Below, one piece after another: positions 17,451 to 26,755 of a DNA stretch of 64,000 bases; the stretch's first letter is position 1, and the number at the start of each line of letters is the position of its first letter. Where the stretch lies: the NCBI RefSeq assembly GCF_002902965.1, contig NZ_CP026109.1:661511-725510 (forward strand), read 5' to 3'. Under the pieces are notes generated by a model. That model saw nothing but the letters and a program-made list of their open reading frames with translations, was not told the DNA's origin and did no database searches. The stretch is from Paraburkholderia hospita. GTDB lineage: Bacteria > Pseudomonadota > Gammaproteobacteria > Burkholderiales > Burkholderiaceae. Position numbers and translations under genes: made by a program.

Positions 17451-18290
17451 TCAGAAGCTGCCGTCCGTCGACTTCGAAAGCGCCTCGAAGGCGTGCACCG
17501 CTTTCAACCGAGCCTCCACAGCCGGCCCGACCGCCGCCAGTGCATCGCTTCCGGCCACGAACACTCTGGGCGGAGTCTCCATGCCCACAAGCTTTACCAG
17601 GACCTGGCCGAGCTTGTCCGGATCGCCCGGTTGCTTGCCGGCATAGGGGGACCACATCGCGTCGGCGCTGACCTCGGCGGCGGCGTAATCGTCGATACGC
17701 TTGTCCGGCCATTTGGCGTTGGCTGCGGCCAGCAGGTCCGTGCGGAAGAATCCCGGCTCGACCACCGTGATCTCGATGCCGAACTTTCCGACCTCTTCAG
17801 CCACAGAAAGCGAGAGCCCCTCCACGGCGAACTTGCTCGCGCTGTAGGCGCCGCAGTGCATCAGGCCGACAGCGCCTGCCACGGAACTGACATTGATGAT
17901 GTTCCCGGAGCGCTGCTTGCGCATGATCGGCAGGGCCGCCCGCATCACGTTGCTCACGCCCCAGAAGTTCGTCGCGAACAGGTGTTGAATGTCTTGCGTC
18001 CCCAGCTCCTCGTAGTTGCCCAAGAGGCTGTAGCCGGCACTGTTCACGACTACATCGACACGCCCGAACTTCTTTTGCGCCTCGTCGACCACGGCCGTTG
18101 CCTGGGCCTCGTCGGAGACGTCCAGCCGGAGAATCTCCAGGTTCTCGCCGGCCAGGTCGAGCAAGGCATTGCCCACCTTGTCCGGGTTCCTGCCTGTGGC
18201 AACGACCCGATCACCTGCCTTCAGTGCGGCCCTGGCTGTACCGGCGCCGATGCCGCTGCCAGCACCCGTGATAAACCACACTTTGCTCAT
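17451..18290 (-). CDS. SDR-family oxidoreductase
   Basis: A 279-residue SDR with TGAGSGIG, an Arg after the second strand (VATGRNPDKV, suggesting NADP), NSAGYSLLG, catalytic Ser in NVSSVAG and YSASKFA for the Tyr-Lys pair. Start at 18290 (MSKVWF) has GGGAG seven bases upstream. It runs divergently from a LysR-type gene with a palindrome in the shared promoter region, and lies upstream of the molybdenum hydroxylase genes on the same strand, so LysR control of this SDR and perhaps the hydroxylase is likely. Confidence 0.9.
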   Translation of the reverse strand: MSKVWFITGAGSGIGAGTARAALKAGDRVVATGRNPDKVGNALLDLAGENLEILRLDVSDEAQATAVVDEAQKKFGRVDVVVNSAGYSLLGNYEELGTQDIQHLFATNFWGVSNVMRAALPIMRKQRSGNIINVSSVAGAVGLMHCGAYSASKFAVEGLSLSVAEEVGKFGIEITVVEPGFFRTDLLAAANAKWPDKRIDDYAAAEVSADAMWSPYAGKQPGDPDKLGQVLVKLVGMETPPRVFVAGSDALAAVGPAVEARLKAVHAFEALSKSTDGSF

Positions 18291-18370
18291 GCTCAAACTC
18301 CCAGTCCTGGTCAATGCCTGTCACTCTAGGCAGATTGACTGAGAAGAAAAACACCCTGGTGCTGAACACG

Positions 18371-18391
18371 CTTTGAAGATATTCTTCAAAG
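18371..18391. promoter_or_regulatory. Palindrome in the divergent SDR/LysR promoter
   Basis: Perfect 9-bp arms CTTTGAAGA / TCTTCAAAG around a TAT centre fit the LysR consensus T-N11-A and end one base before the LysR gene start. It is the probable recognition site used for autoregulation and control of the divergent SDR. Confidence 0.7.
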
Positions 18392-18392
18392 T

Positions 18393-19334
18393 ATGAGACT
18401 CAACCAGCTTGATGGACTGCTCGCATTCTGGAAGGTCGCAGAGTACCGCGGGTTCTCTGCCGCCGCGGCAGCGCTCGAGGTCTCGCCTTCTGCGCTCAGT
18501 CAGGCGATCCGCCACCTGGAAGCCCGGCTCGGCGTCAGGCTTCTCAACCGGAACACGCGTAGCGTCAGCCTCACTGAAACCGGACAGGCATACCTGTCCC
18601 GGATTGGGCCGGCGTTGAGCGACGTACTGGAAGCCGGGGAGCAACTTCATGAGCTTCAGGGCCGGCCATCGGGCGTGCTGCGCATCAACGCAGCGCGAAT
18701 CTCGACCGCCATGGTCCTCCAGCCGCTGCTGGCCGGGTTCCTGAAAGCCTATCCGGACATCCAGGTGGAGCTCACGAATGACGAGGGCTACGTGGACATC
18801 GTCGAAAGAGGGTTCGACGCGGGCATCCGAATGGGAGAGAGTGTGCAGAAGGACATGATCGCCGTGCCTCTCGGTGGCCCGGTTGCCGTATCCATTATTG
18901 GCTCTCCCGACTACTTCAGGCAGCATCCTGTGCCACGGCACCCCTCCGATCTGATACATCACAACTGCGTGCGATTCAGGTTTTCAGGCAGTGGGGCCAT
19001 TCACAAGTGGGAACTCGAGGTCGAAGGCCGTATCGTCGAGTACGAGATCAGCGGCAATCTCACGATCAGCGACTCATTGTTCTCGATTGAAGCTGCGCTG
19101 GATGGGATTGCACTGGCGTACACGTTCGAGCCGCTCGCGCTTCCTCACATCCGGGCCAGGAAGCTGAAACGCGTCCTGAGCAGCTTCTCACCGACTTTTC
19201 CCGGGTTCTACCTGTACTACCCGAGCAGACGGCAGCAGCCTGCCAAGCTGAAGGCGCTGGTGAACTACGTGCTGGCGCATTCCAGCTCCGGGACGATTGG
19301 AATGTCAGCGACCGTGCCCGCGACAGACCTGTAG
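18393..19334 (+). CDS. LysR-family transcriptional regulator
   Basis: A 313-residue regulator. The N-terminal winged helix-turn-helix is typical (FSAAAAALEVSPSALSQAIRHLEARLGVRLLNRNTRSVSLTETG). The effector domain begins near residue 90 (GVLRINAARISTAMVLQPLL), and has the GFDAGIRMGESVQKDM wording of the group that activates neighbouring oxidoreductase genes. It is divergent from the SDR at 17451-18290. Confidence 0.93.
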   Translation: MRLNQLDGLLAFWKVAEYRGFSAAAAALEVSPSALSQAIRHLEARLGVRLLNRNTRSVSLTETGQAYLSRIGPALSDVLEAGEQLHELQGRPSGVLRINAARISTAMVLQPLLAGFLKAYPDIQVELTNDEGYVDIVERGFDAGIRMGESVQKDMIAVPLGGPVAVSIIGSPDYFRQHPVPRHPSDLIHHNCVRFRFSGSGAIHKWELEVEGRIVEYEISGNLTISDSLFSIEAALDGIALAYTFEPLALPHIRARKLKRVLSSFSPTFPGFYLYYPSRRQQPAKLKALVNYVLAHSSSGTIGMSATVPATDL

Positions 19335-19940
19335 TAGTACGCCCATTTTTTCGGTGACCTAAAGTCTGGGTCGGACCGATAAATTCCGCACGAAGGTTAG
19401 CATCGCGCAACCATTAGACAGTGGCAACAACGAAACAACCTGCCGACTGTACCGACGGCCATTCGAATCAGGATGCAAAATTCGAATGGCCGGTTTGCCC
19501 CAATCAACGGTCAACCGTTACACAAACGTGATCGGCCGCTTGTGGCCGATGCCGCCCTTCCCTCGCGTGCGCGGCCGCGCTACCAGGATGTTTGCCGTGA
19601 GAAGGCGCGAGTTATAGCCGCAAGCTGGATGTTCCCCGCGCCGGCCCCTTCACCGGCCGGTCCGAAGTACCTTGACGAATACGCGCCAGATGCGGTCGTC
19701 GGCGTATGCAGGACCGCGAAGCCGAGTGCTGTTTGCCTCCCTATCGTTTGGTCGTTGATGTCGTGTCGAACGGTTGCCGACTTCAATTACGTCATTTCGT
19801 GTGAGTAGGAGTGGGACAATCACCCTTGCTCCATAACAATGCCGGCTGGAGCGTGACGCCACGCACCCACGCGGATGGTTGCATCAACTGTGTGCCTTGC
19901 GCGACCGCGTCGACAATAGACACCTCTCCAGCAATCCAGG
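19335..19940. other. Gene-free stretch with a strong inverted repeat
   Basis: No ORF here has coding character. The one clear structure is an inverted repeat with 13-bp perfect arms (CGGCCATTCGAAT at 19456-19468 and ATTCGAATGGCCG at 19480-19492) around an 11-base loop. No T run follows, so a protein-binding site or mobile-element end is as likely as a terminator. A second short stem (ATCGGCC / GGCCGAT) lies near 19530. Confidence 0.5.
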
Positions 19941-20945
19941 TCATTGTCCTGTTCGGTATTCGTGTAAGCTGGTGCCGGAATTGATCCGGTAAATGCGGAT
20001 AGCGTTGTCGTACCAGACAGCGTGTTGCTCAGCCGCACTCCATTTACGGCTCGCGAGCACCGCCGCGAACGTCCGCACGAGCGCCGGAAAGGTCACACGC
20101 AGCCCGGCCACCGGGAAGTTGCTCGCGAACATGCAGCGCCCGGCACCGAAGATCGCGAGCGCATCGGCGATGATCCGCCGGTTCTCGGCCTCGTCCCACA
20201 CGGCGTCTCGCAGCCCGAACTCGGATAGCTTCAACGAGACGCGCGGTAACGCGGCGAGCGCCTCCATTCCCCTCCGCCAGGTTGCGAGGCCCGCCTCGGT
20301 GCGATCCCACGGCAAGCCCGCGTGCTCCAGCACGACATTGACCGACGGTGCATCGGCGAGGCGTTGCGCTGCGTCGCCGAGATGCCAGAACGGTAAGCGG
20401 AGATCCCAGCCCATGCCCTGCGCGGCGAGCCGTTCAAGCGCTCGCGGCCAGCGCGGGTCGGCGAGCGTGCCGGGTCCGTCGAGCGCGCCGCCCGGCGCCG
20501 TCGATGTATGCGGCTTGAAGCGTACGGCGCGTACGAGCGGGTAAGCCGCCTGTTCGGAGAGCCGTTCGTCCGCATCGTCGGCCAGCAGGTCGACCCACGC
20601 GACGACCGCAGAGGGCAGCGACGCACGCGCCGCAATTTTGTGCAACCACCGCGTCTCGGCAAGCGCATCATCGCGCGCGCACTCAGCCTCGACATGCACG
20701 CTCGCGACCACGGGCGCTCCTGCCGTTGCACTACGGTACGCGTCGACGTCGAAATCGCGGCACAACGAAGCGTAGTCGCCGAGCATGAAATGCGCGGGGT
20801 CGTACGCATCCTGGAGCCACGGATAGCGCGGCGCGCCGCCGAGATGCCACAGATGATGATGCGCGTCGACGATCGCGTCGGGTAGCGCGAGCGGGTGATC
20901 TGCCCCGCCCGGATCAGCGCGCACCGGGGACCACATGAGATGCAT
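19941..20945 (-). CDS. Amidohydrolase-family protein (sugar lactonase / PDC hydrolase-like)
   Basis: A 334-residue TIM-barrel hydrolase of the amidohydrolase-2 group: metal-binding VDAHHHLWHL near the N-terminus, conserved VHVEAE, VLEHAGLPW and a late MFASNFPV motif with the final Asp-like position. Named relatives are L-fucono- and L-rhamnono-lactonases and 2-pyrone-4,6-dicarboxylate hydrolase. The start is uncertain: ATG 20945 or 20936, both overlapping the end of the upstream beta-propeller gene by 20-30 bases, which suggests coupled translation. It is the last gene of the sugar-acid-like operon, where a lactonase role fits. Confidence 0.85.
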   Translation of the reverse strand: MHLMWSPVRADPGGADHPLALPDAIVDAHHHLWHLGGAPRYPWLQDAYDPAHFMLGDYASLCRDFDVDAYRSATAGAPVVASVHVEAECARDDALAETRWLHKIAARASLPSAVVAWVDLLADDADERLSEQAAYPLVRAVRFKPHTSTAPGGALDGPGTLADPRWPRALERLAAQGMGWDLRLPFWHLGDAAQRLADAPSVNVVLEHAGLPWDRTEAGLATWRRGMEALAALPRVSLKLSEFGLRDAVWDEAENRRIIADALAIFGAGRCMFASNFPVAGLRVTFPALVRTFAAVLASRKWSAAEQHAVWYDNAIRIYRINSGTSLHEYRTGQ

Positions 20946-21861
20946 CCGGTTCGCGCAGTGTCGCAAACTCGTTGACGAAGCGCCACGCGCGCAGATCGAG
21001 TTCGCGCACGTGGTCATCATGGAAGGACACGTACGCGGCGGGCCGCTCCGGATGGAATGACAGCGCAGTCGGATTCGCTGGCAGCGCGATGCGCTCGATT
21101 TCCTCGAGCTGTGTCGCGTCGAACACCGAGATCGATTGTTCGCCAGAGTTCGTCAGCAACAGCAGGTCGCGGCCGTCTGGTGCGCTCGTCCGGTAGATCC
21201 GGTTCGGGTCGCTACGTGTCTTCACCCGCCGCCCGCAGGTCATCGTCCCGGTGTCGACTGCGACAAGGGTGTCGTCGCCGCGGTTCGCGATATATAAAGT
21301 CTTCTCGTCGCTCGACAGCGCGTTGCCTTCGGGGCGTGGCCCAGGCATCACGGCGCGCGGCGCGACAGTCGCGTCGCGCGGATGGAATTGTGTGACCGTG
21401 TTCGACAGAAGATGCACGCCGTAAGCGCGGCTCGCGTCACGCGTCAAGGTGACGAGATGCGTCTTCACGCCACCCGACGGCACCGCCATGTTCGGCACGT
21501 CCTGCTCGCGCGGTCGATCGAATACGAGCAGCATGTCGTTCGCCTCGCTCATCGCATACAGGCGGCCAGTGGCATCGCTCGCCATCCCATGAGGACGGTA
21601 GTACGGCCAGATGTCGAGTATCCGCGTCAGTCTTCGTTCATGCAGGTCGATCTCGGCCACGCGATGGTCGCCGTCCTGCCCGCGCGTCCAGGCCGTCTCG
21701 ATCCCGAAAATGCCGACATATGCGTAGCGCCCGTCCACATCGACCGTGAACTCATGCGGAAAGTTTGGCAGAACGATGTGCTTGAGCACCGTTCTCGTTT
21801 CGAGGTCGTAGAAGCTGAAGGTGTGCGCGCATTTCTGCACGAGTAGCAGGATATCGTTCAT
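20914..21861 (-). CDS. YncE/lactonase-type beta-propeller protein
   Basis: A 315-residue protein made of repeated 40-50-residue blade units (for example PHEFTVDVDGRYAYVGIFG, PHGMASDATGRLYAMSE, EGNALSSDEKTLYIANRG, PTALSFHPERPAAYVSFHD), the signature of seven-bladed YncE / 6-phosphogluconolactonase-like propellers. The ATG at 21861 has GGAG nine bases upstream; no signal peptide is seen, so it is probably cytosolic. It lies between the MFS transporter and the amidohydrolase in one operon. It may be a second lactonase or a substrate-binding protein; no catalytic residues can be assigned. Confidence 0.85.
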   Translation of the reverse strand: MNDILLLVQKCAHTFSFYDLETRTVLKHIVLPNFPHEFTVDVDGRYAYVGIFGIETAWTRGQDGDHRVAEIDLHERRLTRILDIWPYYRPHGMASDATGRLYAMSEANDMLLVFDRPREQDVPNMAVPSGGVKTHLVTLTRDASRAYGVHLLSNTVTQFHPRDATVAPRAVMPGPRPEGNALSSDEKTLYIANRGDDTLVAVDTGTMTCGRRVKTRSDPNRIYRTSAPDGRDLLLLTNSGEQSISVFDATQLEEIERIALPANPTALSFHPERPAAYVSFHDDHVRELDLRAWRFVNEFATLREPDASHVVPGAR

Positions 21862-21941
21862 CGTCCCAATCTCCATGTTGCCGATCTTGCCAGTGGCGCG
21901 CCGCTGGCGCAGTTGTCTGTCCGGGTTCGTCGACGCGCGCG

Positions 21942-23234
21942 TCAGTCTTCGCAGCGCTTCGGAAGCGTTAGCGCGAGCAGGCCCGCGACCGCGAGCACGG
22001 CAGCGAGACAATAGACGCCCGCGGCCGAGCTGACATGCTGGGTCAGTACGCCGACCGCGTAAGGGCCGCAGAAGCCACCGAGATTGCCCAGTGCGTTGAT
22101 GAGCCCGCGTGCGCTACCCGCCACCTCAACGCTGCAGAGCTTTGGCGGAATCGCCCAGAATACGCCGGCCGCCGCCTGCAGGAAGAAGCCGCACCCAATC
22201 AGGAACGCAAAGGACAACGTCATCGTCGCGTGGCTCAGCACCGACAACGCAAGGCAGGCGGCGAAACCGACGAGCGGCAGCAGCACGAAGAGACGCCGTT
22301 TGCCGGTTCGATCCGAAAGATACGACGTCACGAACATGCCGATGACCATCGCAACGTACGGAATCATCGCAAGCAGGCCGATCTTGCCCATACCCGTATG
22401 AGTCAGGTCTTTCAGCAGCGTCGGCAGCCACATCGTATAGCCATAAATTCCCGCCTGATAGCAAAGATTGATTGCGATCAGGAGCCAGATCGTCGGGTTG
22501 CGTAACAGCGCGCCCAGTGACGTGACGGACGGCGTGCCCGCCGCCTGTTTGCGCTCATTCTCGGCGCGCAGCGTGTCGAGAATGTACGCCTTCTCGCGCG
22601 GCGATACCCAGCGCGCGGTCTCAGGACCATCGTCGGCAAACGCAAGCCAGACGCCGAGAAAAAGAATGGACAGCAGCGCCGTACTGAAGAACAGATGGCG
22701 CCAGTCGTACGCGGCGAGCACGAAACCGGACAGAGGCGCGGTGATCATTCCGGCTAGCGGCACGAACATGATCACCATCGCGTTTGCCCGGCCGCGTTCG
22801 CGATCCGGGAACCACTGACTTACCATCGTCAGCACGACGGGCAGCATCCCGCCTTCGGCAACGCCGAGCAGAAAGCGCAGCGCGAGTAGCTCCCAGGTCT
22901 GCGTGACGAGCCCCGTGAGCGCGGACAGAACCGCCCAACTGACGAGCGACCACGCAATGAATTTCTTGCCGCTGCCGAGCGCCGCCCGCCGGCCGCCCGG
23001 AATCTGCAGGAACAGATAACCGAAGAAGAAAATACCACCCGCGAGCCCCGCCATTGACGCGTTCATCCCAAGGTCGGCGTTCATGCCGCCCGGCATCGCG
23101 AACGCGATGTTGACGCGATCCATGTACGAGATGATGCAGGCGAGCAGCAGCGGTGGGATCACCCGTCCCCACCGGCGACGGGGAATGGCGTCGTCAGCTT
23201 CGTATGCCGGAGTCGCCGTGTTGAGCATGGTCAT
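21942..23234 (-). CDS. MFS transporter (anion:cation symporter-like)
   Basis: A 430-residue inner-membrane carrier with about 12 hydrophobic segments. The opening (IISYMDRVNIAFA), the loop 2-3 region (IPGGRRAALGSGKK) and WFPDRERGRANAM after TM4 are characteristic of the ACS family that imports hexuronates, galactonate, tartrate or phthalate. GGAGA precedes the ATG by four bases. Placed within a catabolic operon for what appear to be sugar acids, it is the likely uptake system. Confidence 0.92.
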   Translation of the reverse strand: MTMLNTATPAYEADDAIPRRRWGRVIPPLLLACIISYMDRVNIAFAMPGGMNADLGMNASMAGLAGGIFFFGYLFLQIPGGRRAALGSGKKFIAWSLVSWAVLSALTGLVTQTWELLALRFLLGVAEGGMLPVVLTMVSQWFPDRERGRANAMVIMFVPLAGMITAPLSGFVLAAYDWRHLFFSTALLSILFLGVWLAFADDGPETARWVSPREKAYILDTLRAENERKQAAGTPSVTSLGALLRNPTIWLLIAINLCYQAGIYGYTMWLPTLLKDLTHTGMGKIGLLAMIPYVAMVIGMFVTSYLSDRTGKRRLFVLLPLVGFAACLALSVLSHATMTLSFAFLIGCGFFLQAAAGVFWAIPPKLCSVEVAGSARGLINALGNLGGFCGPYAVGVLTQHVSSAAGVYCLAAVLAVAGLLALTLPKRCED

Positions 23235-23379
23235 AGTGTCTCCAATATCGTTATCAGCTATGTCGGTCTATTCGCCGACAGCCATGTGGCCGGTGCCGGC
23301 CGTCGCGACGCCCCACGTACCGCGCTCACCGTATGGCACGCTACGGGTCCAGGGGCGCCAATGCGCTGCGGTCGACGTA

Positions 23380-24297
23380 TCAGCGTCCCCAGCGCAGCAC
23401 GAGCGGATCGAGCCGTCGCGCTGTCTCGAGCAGGCCCGCGTGGACCTGCGGGTGTAACCCAGGCCAAGGCGCGCGCGGCCTGTCACACGCAATCACGCCG
23501 CCCGCCTTGAGCAACGCCTTCGCTGTCAGGAAGCCCGATTGCCGATTCTCGTAGTTGATAAGAGGCAACCAGCGCTCGTACTGCTCGATCGCCTCCTCGC
23601 GGCGGCCCGCGAAGTGCGCGTCGGTGATCCGGCGAATGCCGTCCGGATAACCGCCGCCCGTCATGGCACCCTTCGCCCCCGCGTTGAGATCGGCGAGTAG
23701 CGTGATGCCCTCCTCGCCATCCCACGGGCCCTCGATCGCATCGCCGCCCAGCGCAATCAGCGCGCGCAGTTTCGACGCAGCGCCCGACGTCTCGATCTTG
23801 ACGTACGACACCGCGTCGATCTCCCTGGCGAGCTTCACGAGGAACGGCACGGATAGCGTCGTTCCGCTCGCCAGCGCGTCCTGGATCATCAGCGGTATCC
23901 GCAGGCCCGCCGCCACCTCGGCGAAGAACGCATGGATCTGCGCTTCCGATACGCGAAACGTCGCGCCGTGGTAAGGCGGCATCACCATGACCATCGCAGC
24001 ACCGAGCGCCTGCGCCTGACAATTTCGTTCGGCGCAGATCCCCGCGCTGAAATGCGAGGTCGTGACGATCACGGGCACGCGCCCGGCGACATGCTCGAGG
24101 GTCAGTCGCGTGAGCGTCTCGCGTTCGTCGTCGCCGAGCGCGAACTGTTCCGAATAGTTCGCGTGGATGCAGATGCCTTGTGAGCCGGCGTCGATCATGA
24201 AGTCGAGACAGCGCCGCTGGCCGTCGAGATCGAGCGCACCGTCCTCGGTGAAGATCGTTGGCGCGACGGGAAACACTCCCTGATAACGGGCCGCCAT
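23380..24297 (-). CDS. DapA-family (dihydrodipicolinate synthase-like) aldolase
   Basis: A 305-residue class I aldolase/lyase barrel. The Schiff-base Lys is in SYVKIETSG; the N-terminal loop, normally GTTGE, reads ICIHANYSEQF, so it is not a true lysine-pathway DapA but one of the pyruvate-type aldolases or dehydratases for sugar acids. The Tyr in the YHG segment (MPPYHGATF) may be the proton shuttle. It begins two bases after the... neighbouring dehydratase stop (TAG/ATG spacing), so the two are translated from one message. It would cleave the 2-keto-3-deoxy product made by the dehydratase (inference). Confidence 0.88.
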   Translation of the reverse strand: MAARYQGVFPVAPTIFTEDGALDLDGQRRCLDFMIDAGSQGICIHANYSEQFALGDDERETLTRLTLEHVAGRVPVIVTTSHFSAGICAERNCQAQALGAAMVMVMPPYHGATFRVSEAQIHAFFAEVAAGLRIPLMIQDALASGTTLSVPFLVKLAREIDAVSYVKIETSGAASKLRALIALGGDAIEGPWDGEEGITLLADLNAGAKGAMTGGGYPDGIRRITDAHFAGRREEAIEQYERWLPLINYENRQSGFLTAKALLKAGGVIACDRPRAPWPGLHPQVHAGLLETARRLDPLVLRWGR

Positions 24298-24299
24298 GA

Positions 24300-25472
24300 C
24301 TACTCCACGATGTCGAACTGGTCGAGGAACTCGGTCTTCAGTTTGAGGCCGAGGCCCGGCACGTCGTCGCGCAGTTGCAGAAAGCCGTTCTCTGCGACGG
24401 GTTCGCCGTCGAAGATGTAATAGAACAGCTCGTTGCCGACCTCGACGTCGAACATTGGAAAATACTCGCTCATCGGGGATGCCAACGTGCTCATGGTCAG
24501 GTGGTAGTTATGCATCTGCCCCGCGTGCGGGATTACAGGCACGCTGTAGGCCTCGCACAGCGCATTGATCTTGTGCGCCATCGTGATTCCCCCGACCCGG
24601 TTCGTGTCGTACTGGACGACCGATACGGCCTTGCGATCGAGCAACTGCTTGAAGCCGTATAGCGAGAACTCGTGTTCACCGCCCGAAATCGGGATGCTCG
24701 TCAGACGGTTCAGTTCTGCGTAACCGTCAATGTCGTCGGCGATCACCGGCTCCTCGAGCCAGCGCGGCTGAAACCTCTCGAGCTTCGGCAGAATCCGCTT
24801 CGCGTATTCGACGTTCCAGCCCATGTAGCACTCGAGCATCAGATCGTTGTCGTAGCCGATCACCTCGCGCACGGCCTCCACCGATTTCAGGTTCTCGACG
24901 ACACCCTGCTGGCCATGCGCAGGGCCGTAGCCGAAGCGCATCTTGAACGCGCGAAAGCCCTGATCGAGAAACGTCTGCGCCTCGGCCTGCATCGCCTTCA
25001 GGTCTGTCCGGTACAGCTTCGAGTAGTAGCAGGGAATCCGTTCTTTGGTACGCCCGCCAAGCAGCTTGAACACTGGCTTGCCGACGCTCTTGCCGAGCAC
25101 GTCCCAGATCGCGATGTCGACGGCCGAGATCGCGGCCATCCCGATGCCCTTGCGCCCCCACGCGTGCGTTGCGCGGTACATTCGCTGGTTCAGGTATTCG
25201 TAGTCCCACGGATCCTGGCCGATCACGAGCGGCGCAAGATACTCGTCGATGATGAGCTTCGCAACCTGCGGCGCGAGCGCGACGTTTCCAAGCCCAACGA
25301 TACCGTGGTCGGTCTCCACTTCGACGACCGTCCACGAATGGAAGCGGAACGTGCTCATCGTCTCTTGCGGTGCATACAGCACGTCCATCGCATTCGAGCA
25401 GAAATTGCCCTGCGGCGGCACGGTCTTGCCTTTCCATTGAAACAGGCGTGCGCGGACGGATTTGATCTTCAT
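24300..25472 (-). CDS. Mandelate racemase/muconate lactonizing-type (enolase superfamily) sugar-acid dehydratase, RhmD-like
   Basis: A 390-residue enolase-superfamily enzyme. After the capping domain the barrel shows the KMRFG strand-2 motif, acidic metal ligands in [13 protein letters not shown] and GEHE, and the late His in [11 protein letters not shown]; this arrangement, and the C-terminal [13 protein letters not shown], resemble L-rhamnonate dehydratases more than mandelate racemase. The start at 25472 has GAGGAGA upstream; the longer frame is not supported. It sits between a PdxA-like dehydrogenase and a DapA-like aldolase in the same operon, matching a dehydrate-then-cleave route. Exact substrate not determined. 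Confidence 0.87.
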   Translation of the reverse strand: MKIKSVRARLFQWKGKTVPPQGNFCSNAMDVLYAPQETMSTFRFHSWTVVEVETDHGIVGLGNVALAPQVAKLIIDEYLAPLVIGQDPWDYEYLNQRMYRATHAWGRKGIGMAAISAVDIAIWDVLGKSVGKPVFKLLGGRTKERIPCYYSKLYRTDLKAMQAEAQTFLDQGFRAFKMRFGYGPAHGQQGVVENLKSVEAVREVIGYDNDLMLECYMGWNVEYAKRILPKLERFQPRWLEEPVIADDIDGYAELNRLTSIPISGGEHEFSLYGFKQLLDRKAVSVVQYDTNRVGGITMAHKINALCEAYSVPVIPHAGQMHNYHLTMSTLASPMSEYFPMFDVEVGNELFYYIFDGEPVAENGFLQLRDDVPGLGLKLKTEFLDQFDIVE

Positions 25473-25536
25473 TACGGTGTCTCCTCTACTTCGATCGGAT
25501 TCGAGATTTGCGTAATCGACGTAACCGGCACGGTCG

Positions 25537-26583
25537 TCACGCGGAAACGGTCCGCCGGCGGTGTGCGGTGCCCATCCGACAGGCGATCTGCAGCGCCTGC
25601 CAGGTCGCGCCAACGTCGGCGACGCCGCGGCCCGCGATGTCGTACGCGGTGCCATGTGCGGGCGTCGTGATCGGCACGGGCAGCCCGCCCTGCACGGTCA
25701 CGCCGCGCGAGAACCCGAGCAACTTGATCGCGATTTGCCCCTGGTCGTGGTACATCGTGACAATCGCGTGGTAATCGCCTGCCTGCGCCTTCAGGAAGAT
25801 CGTGTCAGCCGGGAACGGGCCATGAAACGGCTCGACCGTCGGCCAGTCGCGCGCCTGCAACGCGCGCACCGCGGGCCCGATGATGTCGACTTCTTCGCGG
25901 CCGCAACTGCCGCCATCGCCTCCGTGGGGATTGAACGCGGCGATCGCGACCTTCGGCAGCGCCACGCCGTTCGCGAGCAGCGACCGGTAGATCAGCTCTG
26001 CCGCCTGCCCGATCCTCTCGACACTGAGGTAGCTCGCCGCGTCCTTCAGCGGAATGTGCGACGAGATACGCGCGGTCCACAGTTCGCCGAGCGTGTTGAA
26101 TTCGCAGAAGTAGCCGGTCACGCCTAGATACTCGGCGAAGTGATGCAGTTCGTCCTCGTGACGCAGCCCCCCGAGCTTCATCGCATGCTTGTTCAGCGGC
26201 GCAAAGCAGATCGCGTCGATGTCGCCTGCGAGGGCTGCGTCCATGCACCGGTTCAGCACGCTCAATACCGAGCGGCCACCTTCGGCGCCGACCTGAGCGA
26301 CCTTGACCTGCGCTGCGTCGATCGTGTCGATTTCGACGAACGCCGGACGCGCGGTTGTTTCCCGGTTACGCACGTCAGCGAGCGACGTGACCACGTCCAC
26401 GTCGACGTTGACACCAGCGATGCGCTGCCCGGCTTCCCAGAGCCAGCGATCGCCGATCAGCACGAGGTTGGCGCGCGCGCTCACGTTCGGCTGGGCGAGC
26501 AGCTTCGCGATCAGTTCGGGGCCGATGCCGGCCGGATCGCCGAGCGTCAGCGCGACGACGGGCAGGTTCGCGCCGACGGTCAT
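25537..26583 (-). CDS. PdxA-family dehydrogenase
   Basis: A 348-residue homolog of 4-hydroxythreonine-4-phosphate dehydrogenase. Motifs: [13 protein letters not shown] at the N-terminus, [12 protein letters not shown] in the middle, NPHGGDGG with metal-binding His, [13 protein letters not shown], and the C-terminal [16 protein letters not shown] 26583 follows GGGAG. PdxA2-type copies inside catabolic operons act on sugar-acid phosphates such as D-threonate phosphate, but no DUF1537-type kinase gene is present here, so its substrate is open. It is the first gene of the operon and divergent from a LysR gene. Confidence 0.9.
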   Translation of the reverse strand: MTVGANLPVVALTLGDPAGIGPELIAKLLAQPNVSARANLVLIGDRWLWEAGQRIAGVNVDVDVVTSLADVRNRETTARPAFVEIDTIDAAQVKVAQVGAEGGRSVLSVLNRCMDAALAGDIDAICFAPLNKHAMKLGGLRHEDELHHFAEYLGVTGYFCEFNTLGELWTARISSHIPLKDAASYLSVERIGQAAELIYRSLLANGVALPKVAIAAFNPHGGDGGSCGREEVDIIGPAVRALQARDWPTVEPFHGPFPADTIFLKAQAGDYHAIVTMYHDQGQIAIKLLGFSRGVTVQGGLPVPITTPAHGTAYDIAGRGVADVGATWQALQIACRMGTAHRRRTVSA

Positions 26584-26755
26584 GCCGTTTCTCCCATGTA
26601 CGCGATACGCTGCGCTGCCGTTGCGATGTTCCGCATGTGCGTCTCCTGTAGGGGCCGGAAGCCGGCCGTTCGTCATATGGGGTTCATACTAGGTAGACGG
26701 ATTGAGTCGGTAAATTGAAAACTCTTGATGAATTGATAACCAGGGGTGATCAGAA

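Noticed and set aside
15809..18329. Long plus-strand ORFs (405 and 473 codons) over the molybdenum hydroxylase genes
   Set aside because: They lie antisense to well-supported IorA/IorB and SDR genes, have no ribosome site and no family wording; GC-rich codon bias keeps such frames open.
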